From: Acidobacteriota bacterium
GTDB taxonomy: Bacteria; Acidobacteriota; Blastocatellia; Pyrinomonadales; Pyrinomonadaceae
Direction of reading: 5' to 3'
Assembly (NCBI GenBank): GCA_020199775.1
Contig: JAIVJZ010000015.1
Location: forward strand, 1 to 36,660
Length of the DNA: 36,660 bases
The number at the start of each line of letters is the position of its first letter. Position 1 is the stretch's first letter. Positions 1 through 7,275 of this stretch are shown piece by piece. The notes below the pieces were generated by a model. That model was not told where the DNA came from and ran no database searches. It worked only from the letters and a program-made list of their open reading frames with translations. The translations under genes were made by a program, and so were the position numbers.

Positions 1-108
1 GCGGTGAACCTGTTGAAGCAGGAACGCAGTTGTAAGCTGGGCATCAAGAGCAAACATCTCAAAGCAGGGTGGGATGAGAGCTACATGCTTAAGGTGCTCA
101 ACATTTAA
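1..108 (+). pseudogene. ISAs1-family transposase, C-terminal end (cut by window edge)
   Basis: Reading frame 1 is open from the first base to TAA at 106-108 and encodes 35 residues ending YMLKVLNI. The NLLKQERSCKLGIKSK start and the AGWDESYMLKVL ending are the pattern I know from the C-terminus of ISAs1-type DDE transposases. The TAA is followed within a few bases by TGCGTTCGCCCTA (111-123), which resembles the terminal inverted repeat of that family read outward. Only the tail is visible, so whether the element is intact cannot be judged. Family call is by recognition, not by search. Confidence 0.6.
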
Positions 109-110
109 GA

Positions 111-123
111 TGCGTTCGCCCTA
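111..123 (+). repeat. Probable right terminal inverted repeat of the ISAs1-type element
   Basis: TGCGTTCGCCCTA lies 2 bases after the transposase stop. Its complement begins TAGGGCGAACGCA, close to the CAGGGCAAACGCAT-like ends known in ISAs1 elements. GCGAACGC at 164-171 is an exact inverted copy of GCGTTCGC at 112-119 and may be chance or a relic of a second end. Confidence 0.45.
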
Positions 124-189
124 GACGATGGGCTGCCAATAAAGACAAATCTTAATTGTTTCTGCGAACGCCCATTGTAGTGGTGAGAT

Positions 190-1140
190 ATGCCTTCGAG
201 CGAATTTGAGGATGATGCCCTTTTCAAACTTAAGTCATTGCCCTTATGGCTGGAAGGTCTTGATCTAAAGGACCCCAAACTGGTTAGGGGCGTTCAAGAG
301 TTCCTTAGATTCCATGAGCAAGAGATTGAATATAAATGCAGAAGAGTTTCAGATGGCTATACAAAATTTGTATACCAATTAAGCGAGAAGCCTCCTGCTT
401 ACTGTTTTCATCCAGCTTTCGAAGGTATACGCCAGATCGTTGAAGAGCTAAATATGCCATGTGATCTGGATAGACTCTGCTTTTTAAGATACTTTCATGG
501 CGGCGACTTCCCCAAATATCAGAAACGTTACTCTAAGAAGTTCAAGAGATACGCGGTAGAAGCGCTTGGTATACGAACCAGAGGGCCAGACTTTAACCCA
601 TTGAAGAAAGAAATGTGCCTACTACCCGATCCCTTACAATACAAGCACCCGCCAATGTATTGGTACGAAGAGCGCTGGTGTCTAGTACAGGTATGGCGGG
701 TAAGAGTTTTCGATTGCCCGCTAGAATTAATTCAAGTTCCCCTTTCAAATCCCCTCACGCCATATCTGCCCCCGGTCTTGAAATGCGAGTGGCGCTGGCA
801 CCCTGATAATGCCTCAAAGCTGGATTTTTTTGAACGACAACAGCTATATACTTTTGGAAGAAGTAAACTTCAATCTTTCTATAAATACTGCAAAAGTGTA
901 ACCGGAGGCGAAATTAAGCGCGGGAGACCAAATGAATATACCGACAGGAATAGCTTTGTTCAGGACTTTACAGACGCATATCAACTGCTGGATGAAGGTA
1001 ATGAAACGTCGCCCAGACGAAGTTCGATTGCGGACGAGTTATTGGTTGATCGAAAAACTCTTCGTTATTATTTGAACCATTTTAATGTTTCGTTTTCCTC
1101 CCTGTTATCCGGCCGTAGTTACGCAAAGTTCAAAAGTTGA
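190..1140 (+). CDS. Orphan protein, 316 aa, with putative C-terminal DNA-binding segment
   Basis: I do not recognise this family. The ATG follows GGTGAG at a workable distance. The first 230 residues are rich in aromatic and basic residues with no catalytic motif I can name. The last 75 residues contain a basic KRGRPNEYTDR stretch followed by SSIADELLVDRKTLRYYLNHF, which has the spacing of a helix-turn-helix (ADELLVDRKTLRYYL being the turn and recognition helix). No signal peptide or membrane segment is apparent. It sits upstream of, and on the same strand as, the excisionase-like gene and the transposase operon, so it could be an accessory or cargo gene of that element. It is separated from the next gene by a terminator-like hairpin. 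Existence as a gene is likely; function unknown. Confidence 0.6.
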   Translation: MPSSEFEDDALFKLKSLPLWLEGLDLKDPKLVRGVQEFLRFHEQEIEYKCRRVSDGYTKFVYQLSEKPPAYCFHPAFEGIRQIVEELNMPCDLDRLCFLRYFHGGDFPKYQKRYSKKFKRYAVEALGIRTRGPDFNPLKKEMCLLPDPLQYKHPPMYWYEERWCLVQVWRVRVFDCPLELIQVPLSNPLTPYLPPVLKCEWRWHPDNASKLDFFERQQLYTFGRSKLQSFYKYCKSVTGGEIKRGRPNEYTDRNSFVQDFTDAYQLLDEGNETSPRRSSIADELLVDRKTLRYYLNHFNVSFSSLLSGRSYAKFKS

Positions 1141-1168
1141 ACTTTTATCCCCACCTTTTTTCCCCATG
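1125..1168 (+). terminator. Terminator-like hairpin overlapping the stop codon of the orphan gene
   Basis: AAAGTTCAA (1125-1133) and TTGAACTTT (1137-1145) form a perfect 9-bp stem with a 3-nt loop spanning the stop codon; a CCTTTTTT run follows at about 1153-1161. The stem is AT-rich and the U-tract is displaced by several bases, so it is a weak intrinsic terminator candidate. Confidence 0.4.
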
Positions 1169-1202
1169 AAAATTGAAGAAATTAAGGTATAAGAGGCGCA
1201 CC

Positions 1203-1448
1203 ATGAGCACGGGAGAAGCCACAGAATTCTGCACGATTCGTGAAGCTGCACAGAGAAGCGGGTTAGCACCTCAAACTTGGTATCAAGGAGGCGCAGGAAC
1301 CGATTCAGTACCGCGAATCCGATTTGGCCGCTCTATTCGGCTTCTTCGCGCTGATGTCGAGCAGTTCATCAATGCTCGAATACTGGAAGCGAAACAGTCG
1401 GCGCGACTTGAACACTATCAACAATCGGCACCTACTGTGGTTCGTTAG
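1203..1448 (+). CDS. Excisionase-like helix-turn-helix protein (HTH_17/MerR-like)
   Basis: An 81-residue protein from ATG 1203, preceded by AAGAGG; an upstream in-frame TTG at 1173 would add ten residues and lacks a better ribosome site. The segment EFCTIREAAQRSGLAPQTWYQGG followed by VPRIRFGRSIRLLRADVEQFI has the classic excisionase/HTH_17 layout: helix-turn-helix, a short wing with a G-R-S-I-R-L beta turn, then a helix ending in residues of the form L-x-x-D-V-E-x-F-I. Such proteins act as excisionases, recombination directionality factors or repressors. It precedes the structured leader and the DDE transposase on the same strand, so regulation of the transposition genes is the natural inference. 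Small MerR-like regulators are known beside Tn7-like and CAST-type elements. Confidence 0.75.
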   Translation: MSTGEATEFCTIREAAQRSGLAPQTWYQGGAGTDSVPRIRFGRSIRLLRADVEQFINARILEAKQSARLEHYQQSAPTVVR

Positions 1449-1474
1449 GCCAAATAAACAGTCCTTTTCCGTCT

Positions 1475-1830
1475 AAAGGATTTGACGAATTCAACCTTAG
1501 GCTCCACTTGATTCGCTTAGAGCTGAATCAGTGGAATATTTTCTTTTTCGAGTTAAAAGTCTTGGAGGTGAATTTATAGTCGCCGCAAATCCTTTTACGG
1601 CGATATATCAGAAGCACTTGAGGAACTTTAAGTGCTTCTAAAATGAAATGACCTGAAGCGTTTCAGGTTGGCGCCCTTCGCTTCAGGTCAGTTGCTTTAC
1701 TCGCTTAGGTGGCGAGAGGGTCTTCGTGTACCTAAACCCTGATTGCATTGTACACACCTTCCCCTCTCGCTTCAAGAAGAAAGTCAAGTGTACGAGTTCA
1801 GCATTGGAGAACTCCGTCAAGTTTGACTTG
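1475..1830 (+). ncRNA. Densely structured leader (consecutive inverted repeats) upstream of the DDE transposase
   Basis: No gene is supported here, but inverted repeats follow one another: AAAGGATTTG 1475-1484 with CAAATCCTTT 1586-1595; TCGCCG 1580-1585 with CGGCGA 1598-1603; AGAAGCACTT 1610-1619 with AAGTGCTTCT 1630-1639; TGACCTGAAGCG 1649-1660 with CGCTTCAGGTCA 1679-1690; a competing short hairpin ACCTGAA 1651-1657 with TTCAGGT 1662-1668; GCGAGAGGG 1712-1720 with CCCTCTCGC 1762-1770, enclosing GTGTAC 1726-1731 with GTACAC 1750-1755; GAGTTC 1794-1799 with GAACTC 1809-1814; CAAGT 1818-1822 with ACTTG 1826-1830. All pairs are perfect. It could be a transcribed regulatory leader, a separate small RNA, or transposase binding sites in the element's left end. 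Which of these is not decidable from sequence alone. Confidence 0.45.
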
Positions 1831-1887
1831 ATTGCAAGAAAACCGCGCAAGTTTAGAAGTGCGGACCGGAGAAAGGAAGGATAAAAG

Positions 1888-3624
1888 ATGACTTCAAAGA
1901 AAAGAGGAAGAAGGCTTGCGCCGCACGGCGGATACAACCCGGGTTCTGTAGATAGGACTGCCTTAGACGCGATGGAATTGCTGCCCAATGGCATCAGCCC
2001 GGACATTTTTGCCAATGAAGATATGGTCCGCGCAGTTCCACGAGCGGATGCGCTAAAGGGCAAACAACTCGAAGAAGTCGCCGTTAAGTACCGGCTGGTC
2101 TGCCTAGTCGCTAACGGACGTTCACCCCGGCAGGCACTAGAACATCTTAGGTCGGAGCATCCAGTTTTGGAAAAGCGTACGGAGCGATGGGCTCAAAAGT
2201 TGATCCAGAACTACAAAAAACATGGTGTGGTAGCCCTGCTGGATCATCGGCGAAATCGCACGAACGAGGCACGGGTGCTGACCTCAGTAGTTAAAAAGAT
2301 AGCTTTGTGCTGGTTCTTTGCTCGTCCGGCGGCATGCTACAGCCTGATCGCGAAGACAGTCGCTATCGAGTGCAGCAAGCGCGACATTCCATCCCCGAGC
2401 TACTCAGCAATCAAGAAGTACCTGGGGTCGCTGCCGGAGTATTTTCACCTAATCCGCAAGGGTGGCATTAAGGCGTGGGACAAAAAGGGTAAACCCGTCG
2501 TACGCATCAACATCACGTCCTACGCCAATCAGCGTTGGCAGATTGATCACAGTCGGCTGGACATCTGGGTACGCGTTTGGGATGGCGAGAAGTGGGTGCC
2601 ATCCCAAGTCTGGCTGTCCCTCGTACTCGACGCGCACACGCGGGCAATCCCTGGCTTCGTGCTCTCCACGAAGTATCCTGACGCTTGGACGGTAGCACTT
2701 CTGATGCGCCACGCAATTCTGCCAAAGGAGAATCTGGAGTGGAAAGTCCGGGGAATTCCTGAGGTCGTCCAGCCCGACAACGGCAGGGACTTCCGCTCGC
2801 ACGCGGTGGAGGTTTCCTTCGCCTATCTGAAGATCAGGCTGGAGTTCGACCCGCCCTACTATCCAAACATGAAGGGCAAAATCGAGCGTTTCTTCCTGAC
2901 GCTTGACCGAGGATGCCTGAGGGTGCTCCCGGGTCACATGGACGCAACAGGACGGTCTGAAACCTCAGCGATGTACCACATTCTGACGCTGCTTACCCGC
3001 CAGCAACTCAACCGGGAGATCGAGAAATACATCGTCGACGAGTATCACCAACGGACACACTCGGAGACGGGTCGCAAACCTGCCGAGTACTGGGAACAAG
3101 CAGTCAGGCTTCGCATGCCGGAAAGCGTTGACGCCCTCAACCGGATGCTCCTGAAGTTCGAAGAGACGCGGAAGGTGAACAACGTAGGCGTGAGCTTTAT
3201 GTACAAGGAACGTGGCGGGGATTACTGGGCTCCGGCGCTTGTCGAGTTACTAGGGAGCGATGTGCAAATCAGGTTTAATCCTGAAGATTTGCAGAGCATC
3301 CTGCTCTACGACAAATTCACGGAAGAGTACATCTGCGAAGCGTGGCTCATGGGCCAGCCGAACTCAAAGTACACACACGAGGACGTGAAGGCTGTGCGCA
3401 ACCAGTTTCGCGCTGGTCTTGTCGACAGGTTTGACGGGTACGCCAAGGAAGTCCAAGAGAAGGATCGCAGAGCAGCGCAGAAGGCCGAATGGGAGGAGGC
3501 TAAACGGCTTGTTGAAGAGTCTTCCGATGACGTGTCGACCGTCGCCGGTCTGGATGAGGCCGAGATGGATGCCGTTAACGACTTTCTCGACCGCCTAGAG
3601 CGTGAGGCTCGCGATGAGGACTAG
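1888..3624 (+). CDS. Mu/TnsB-type DDE transposase (rve fold)
   Basis: A 578-residue transposase from ATG 1888, with AAGGAAGG upstream. Residues 60-120 form a helical DNA-binding region (ANGRSPRQALEHL). The RNase H-like core follows from about 205 to 345, with catalytic residues at D220 (WQIDHSRLD), D297 (VVQPDNGRDF) and E333 (NMKGKIERFF). The last two are separated by 35 residues, the classic D-35-E spacing. Residues 430-500 look like the Mu-type C-terminal beta-barrel (YKERGGDYWAPALVELL, VQIRFNPEDLQSILLY). The highly charged C-terminal tail probably contacts the partner ATPase. Length and architecture match TnsB/TniA proteins, which cleave and join transposon ends. The next gene is the matching AAA+ ATPase. 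All three catalytic residues are present, so it may be active. Assignment to TnsB versus TniA or another Mu-type subfamily is not resolved. Confidence 0.88.
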   Translation: MTSKKRGRRLAPHGGYNPGSVDRTALDAMELLPNGISPDIFANEDMVRAVPRADALKGKQLEEVAVKYRLVCLVANGRSPRQALEHLRSEHPVLEKRTERWAQKLIQNYKKHGVVALLDHRRNRTNEARVLTSVVKKIALCWFFARPAACYSLIAKTVAIECSKRDIPSPSYSAIKKYLGSLPEYFHLIRKGGIKAWDKKGKPVVRINITSYANQRWQIDHSRLDIWVRVWDGEKWVPSQVWLSLVLDAHTRAIPGFVLSTKYPDAWTVALLMRHAILPKENLEWKVRGIPEVVQPDNGRDFRSHAVEVSFAYLKIRLEFDPPYYPNMKGKIERFFLTLDRGCLRVLPGHMDATGRSETSAMYHILTLLTRQQLNREIEKYIVDEYHQRTHSETGRKPAEYWEQAVRLRMPESVDALNRMLLKFEETRKVNNVGVSFMYKERGGDYWAPALVELLGSDVQIRFNPEDLQSILLYDKFTEEYICEAWLMGQPNSKYTHEDVKAVRNQFRAGLVDRFDGYAKEVQEKDRRAAQKAEWEEAKRLVEESSDDVSTVAGLDEAEMDAVNDFLDRLEREARDED

Positions 3625-3646
3625 GTTGCGAGGCGCGGGTTGGGCA

Positions 3647-3710
3647 CTTGTCGTCGCATCCTAACAGTGACTTTGGGTGCTGTAGGGTGCGACGACAAGC
3701 ACTTACTTTT
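3647..3710 (+). terminator. Strong stem-loop plus U-run between transposase and ATPase genes (attenuator candidate)
   Basis: CTTGTCGTCGCATCCT (3647-3662) pairs with AGGGTGCGACGACAAG (3684-3699) over 16 positions with a single G-U wobble. The 21-nt loop can pair again through ACAG and CTGT. A T-rich run with TTTTTT follows at 3707-3712, immediately before the ribosome site of the next gene. This is the shape of an intrinsic terminator inside what otherwise looks like an operon, and could set the transposase to ATPase ratio. Confidence 0.6.
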
Positions 3711-3735
3711 TTGATTGGTGAAAGGTAGGTTCCTT

Positions 3736-4686
3736 ATGCTATCCCCACTGAATTTTCCGACTCCGCGGAAGAAGGTTCGGATTCTGACGGGCATGATGAA
3801 GTATGCCTCTAAGCTCACACTAGAAGCGCACTACAACTCTGGTCTAGTGATGTGGAGCGGGGGTGTCGGGCGGGGAAAGACTTGGTGCGCCGAGTGGATG
3901 GTCGAAGGACTCAACGCCCAATATGACCCACTGAATCCTGATACTTTCCGCCTTAAGCACTACGAGGTCGGGAGAATTGCTAAGTGGTCAGGCCGTGAAG
4001 AGAAGATAGCACTGCGTAGCCTTTATCACGCGACCATCGGGCCCATGGACGAGGGGGTCTACCGCTCCTTCCCGCTGGAAGCCATAGCCGAAATCATCGT
4101 GCACGGCTTACGGAGAATGGGATACCAGATCATCTTTGTGGACGAGGCCGGCCGTCTATCGCTCAATGCGCTCGACGGCCTCGTCCTAGTCAGCGACACG
4201 GCCGGAATCATGAAGTGGCCTCTCACCATTGTCATCATCGGCATGGATGACTTGCCGATCAAAATCAAGCTCAACGAGCGGATCAACAGCCGTGTCCACC
4301 AGAAGGTTTGCTTTGAGCCATACAAGCTCCATGAGACGTGGGATTTGCTTGCCGCCCTCGACCATTATTTTGCCGATCTTGACCGGAAGAGGGTGGAGGA
4401 TAAGGAGCAGGTGGCACTCGTGCATGAGCTTACCGGAGGAAATCCGAGAGCTATCACCTCCTTCGTCGGTCGTTTCATCGGGATGCGTCAGGGACATCCG
4501 AACATTGATCCTATGGTCATCATCCGGTCCGCGCATGTGCAGCCATCACGCGAGGAGATGCGCATGCGTGAGGACATGGGATTCAGCCATAGAAATACGC
4601 CTCCGAGGAAAGGATCAAAGAAGAGAGAAACCGTGAAAGGCGCTAAAGACAATAACGAGAAGGAAGCTGAAGATGAGAAAAAATAA
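3736..4686 (+). CDS. TnsC/TniB-type AAA+ transposition ATPase
   Basis: I choose ATG 3736 because AGGTAGG lies just upstream; upstream GTG/TTG starts at 3718/3715 overlap the hairpin tail. The 316-residue product has a Walker A loop SGGVGRGKTW (residues 41-50) and a Walker B strand QIIFVDEAGRL with D136 and E137. A sensor-like IVIIGMDDLP segment follows, then NERINSRVHQKVCFEPY, matching the sensor 2/arginine region of the AAA_22/TniB group. Next comes LTGGNPRAITSFV, a typical lid motif. The C-terminus is a charged, lysine-rich tail. In Tn7, Tn5053 and CAST elements this ATPase forms filaments or rings on DNA, carries the target signal and activates the transposase. Its 3' end overlaps the next gene by 14 nt, which implies translational coupling. 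Confidence 0.85.
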   Translation: MLSPLNFPTPRKKVRILTGMMKYASKLTLEAHYNSGLVMWSGGVGRGKTWCAEWMVEGLNAQYDPLNPDTFRLKHYEVGRIAKWSGREEKIALRSLYHATIGPMDEGVYRSFPLEAIAEIIVHGLRRMGYQIIFVDEAGRLSLNALDGLVLVSDTAGIMKWPLTIVIIGMDDLPIKIKLNERINSRVHQKVCFEPYKLHETWDLLAALDHYFADLDRKRVEDKEQVALVHELTGGNPRAITSFVGRFIGMRQGHPNIDPMVIIRSAHVQPSREEMRMREDMGFSHRNTPPRKGSKKRETVKGAKDNNEKEAEDEKK

Positions 4687-6823
4687 GGACTCAGAAAGGA
4701 ATGCTGATATTGAATGTAAGAATAAGTCCGAAGAATCTTCGAACTGGAATTCAGCCGACCTTAAGGCTGCCGCACCCAAATTTCGTAAAGGTCTTTTGCG
4801 GTCGCACCAGATAGTGCTTCGGTCTCTAGAGGTCGCCAACCTTAGACTGAGTCGTGTGGCCACAGTGACAGAGATTTCGGAGTGTATGCTCCAGAGTGAG
4901 GTGGGTTGGCTCGAGCAGAGTTATGCCAAGGAACTTTGCACGCTTGTCTCCAGTATTCTGGGAATGCTCACAAAACGAGGGTTGGTATTTTCTCCCGGTC
5001 GCATCGGGATACATAGATATTACGGCTCGACCAGTGTTCTCGATCCTGAGAGATCTCCGCTTCCGGACGCGGTTTCTCGCCGCCGCCGGGTACTTGGCAT
5101 CGTCTATAGAGCCGTCGAACACTTCGGCCGTGCGATCCGCACTGGTGACGTGCTGGATTTCGTGGCGGGGCTACAGGATGCAGAGAAGATTGAATCTGAA
5201 CTTATCGCACGCGACCTTATGAATCTGTCTCGGACCGGCGAGATTACCGTTGTCGGGACTGTCCGGGGGGATGAGAAAGGAATCAACCTCTATCTGCCAT
5301 CAGACTTGAATCCCGAGTCGTATATGCCTACCAAGCCGCTGACCTGGCTCGAAGAGGTCGCTCGAGCATTTACTGAGCTTTGGGAGGAGGAATTGAATCG
5401 CGCCACCGGGGAAGGCCGGAGGCCAAGGCCGATTTCAGTTGAACGAGTGAGAGCCCGAATGGCTAACTCTCCTAAGCCGCATCCCAACCTTGGCGTCCTC
5501 TGTTATTTGTCGACCGCGCTTTTGCAACTTGCTGAGACGGATGATGCATTGATCCGCAAGGTGGAACGATTGGGGAAACGGTCGCTTATGTGGGCACCTG
5601 TAGGACTGGAGGACAGTGCGCTTGACCTTGGTGACGCTTATGCCAGTGATGTGGAACGCGTAGCCGGGGCTGTCGAACGCGCGTGTGGTCGGCTCAGGCG
5701 ACCAGTCACCGTTAGGGATGTCAAAGATGAGGTCGAGATAGACCCGGCCCTTGCGCCAGCCGGTAGGTTGCAATTGCGGAGTATTCTCGCTGATATATCA
5801 AAAGAGACAATAGACGCAGGTGGCGGTAGCCGGCGCGCGCGCGTCATCCGCCGCTGTATTAACGTTGGGAAAGTCAATGGTGCTTCCTATTACTGCCATA
5901 ATATCGAAGAGGCGGAGGAAGCGCGTGCCTACGTGCGCTTCCTCCAGATAGAACAACGGTGGAGAGAATCGGTGACGATGCGTGAGCCGACTGCCTATAT
6001 GGGAATCTCTTTGCCGTCGGTGGCCGTAGGCTGGGCAATGCTCGTTAAGGCTGAGGCCGAGACGCTTGCGAATGCTATTGATGAGTTCTTGCGGGAGCCA
6101 GCGGTTAACAGTGTGACTCGCCACGAAGTTGACTCAATACGGGAGGCGGTGTCCGGTATTATGGAAGCGACTTCCCAATGGCTCGTTAACAGCGACATCG
6201 ATTCTCTGGATATCCCGCGGGATGTTTCCTTGGCTATACCCGGATGGACGGCAGCAGAATTGCTTGAAGCACTCAAGCCGATTTACCCGGCTGCAAAGAA
6301 GATTAAATCACCTCATCAACTGACGGCACTTATTAGTAAGAAGATCGGCCGCTTCCCCAACCCGGAGTTTGAGAACAGGTTTTCTAAAATGCCGCATAAA
6401 GCGTCTGAGTATCTCTATGACCGCACAGAGGCCCTGTTGTTTGCCGCGACGCGTTGGGGAGGGCATGAATGCCGTATGCAAGCGATGATGGCTCATGGTG
6501 AGATCGGCACACTAAGAGATCCCAGATTCGTTTACCCGGCCCTCAAGTCCATTATGTTTGAAGAGCGATTGAGAGGCGTAGCAGGTCTTGCTTTCCTCTG
6601 GTCGGATCGGGGGCGTGAGTTACTGCGCCAAGTAGCACTGAACGACACTGAATTGGGCGTGCGCTTGTCGGCACTTTGGGCATATGGTTTCGCCGGGGGC
6701 GAGGGTGCCGAAGAATTGCTGTTACGACAAGCTGAGTGTGATTCTGATGCGACCGCGCGCGCCTCCTTCAAAGAAATGACAGAGTGCCTTGCGGCGAACG
6801 AGGGGTTGTGGTGGAAGATATAA
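4673..6823 (+). CDS. Third transposition-operon protein: four tandem winged-helix modules and HEAT-like tail
   Basis: A 716-residue protein of no family I can name. ATG 4673 has AAGGAAG at good spacing and overlaps the ATPase stop. After a polar N-terminus there are four repeats of about 75-90 residues (roughly 42-118, 137-209, 225-310, 323-408). Each ends like a winged helix, with a helix, L-x-x-L-x-x-x-G-x-I/L, then a beta wing and a Y/W-x-P-like exit (LMNLSRTGEITVVG, then INLYLPSDLNPESY in module 2). A helical middle follows. Residues 625-705 look like short HEAT-type helical pairs (LRGVAGLAFLWSDRGRELL; VRLSALWAYGFAGGEGAEELL). Its cysteines form no CxxC zinc knuckles, so it is not a TniQ/TnsD protein. 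Its position as the third gene, coupled to the ATPase, makes target selection or adaptor function the most likely role. That is inference. Confidence 0.6.
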   Translation: MRKNKDSERNADIECKNKSEESSNWNSADLKAAAPKFRKGLLRSHQIVLRSLEVANLRLSRVATVTEISECMLQSEVGWLEQSYAKELCTLVSSILGMLTKRGLVFSPGRIGIHRYYGSTSVLDPERSPLPDAVSRRRRVLGIVYRAVEHFGRAIRTGDVLDFVAGLQDAEKIESELIARDLMNLSRTGEITVVGTVRGDEKGINLYLPSDLNPESYMPTKPLTWLEEVARAFTELWEEELNRATGEGRRPRPISVERVRARMANSPKPHPNLGVLCYLSTALLQLAETDDALIRKVERLGKRSLMWAPVGLEDSALDLGDAYASDVERVAGAVERACGRLRRPVTVRDVKDEVEIDPALAPAGRLQLRSILADISKETIDAGGGSRRARVIRRCINVGKVNGASYYCHNIEEAEEARAYVRFLQIEQRWRESVTMREPTAYMGISLPSVAVGWAMLVKAEAETLANAIDEFLREPAVNSVTRHEVDSIREAVSGIMEATSQWLVNSDIDSLDIPRDVSLAIPGWTAAELLEALKPIYPAAKKIKSPHQLTALISKKIGRFPNPEFENRFSKMPHKASEYLYDRTEALLFAATRWGGHECRMQAMMAHGEIGTLRDPRFVYPALKSIMFEERLRGVAGLAFLWSDRGRELLRQVALNDTELGVRLSALWAYGFAGGEGAEELLLRQAECDSDATARASFKEMTECLAANEGLWWKI

Positions 6824-7275
6824 CTTGCGATTTGTTTTACTCGCTACGACAGCACTCATGTAAGACCAAATCTGGGGGGTTTGTCTACGAGTTCAAACAT
6901 TGGCATTTATCTACTTGACGCAAGTTTGTTAGCGCCTTAGTTAACACTTCACTTAAAATCACAGAGCAGCTATCACCGTAAGATAGGGTTCATTGCTGCT
7001 ATCTACTTACTATCTTAATGAATAGCGTGGAAGACTTGAACACCCGACCTTTGGGTTATGAACCCAGCTCTCAGCTAAAACCTAATTGGCTCCGACGCAT
7101 TGCAGCCCCACCCGGAAATCAGCGCTTTGCATCTAGTGACACTAATTTCCTTCTCTTTCGATATTCCTGCCCCTAATATATCTCGTGATCTATGTCCCCA
7201 TGTGTTATCACCGGGACTGGATTAGTGTGGGTACACTTCCGGCTCCTTCGCGTACCCATTTCTGGTCCCAAGTAA
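6824..7275. other. Gene-free region after the transposition operon
   Basis: No coding gene is visible. It holds TATCTACTT twice (about 6908 and 7000), CGCAAGTTT (about 6919), which also occurs upstream of the transposase (about 1845), the tRNA-Met-like relic at 7023-7104, and a 7-bp perfect hairpin TGGGTAC (7228-7234) with GTACCCA (7252-7258). The right end of the transposon probably lies here, but I could not identify terminal repeats with confidence. Confidence 0.4.
7023..7104 (-). pseudogene. tRNA-Met (CAT)-like relic
   Basis: On the minus strand the sequence contains an anticodon arm CTGGG, loop TTCATAA, CCCAA (4 of 5 pairs) with a CAT anticodon, followed by AGGTC and a T-arm-like GGGTGTTCAAGTC. 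These match the usual bacterial tRNA-Met consensus closely. The D arm is irregular (about four extra bases), the T stem has a mismatch, and the acceptor arms pair only as AATGCGT against ACGC-ATT with a bulge. I therefore treat it as a relic, or as a tRNA mimic carried at the transposon end, rather than a functional tRNA. Confidence 0.4.

Noticed and set aside
1475..1830. CRISPR array or crRNA-like repeats near the transposase
   Set aside because: Repeats are inverted, not regularly spaced direct repeats with spacers; no Cas gene in the window.
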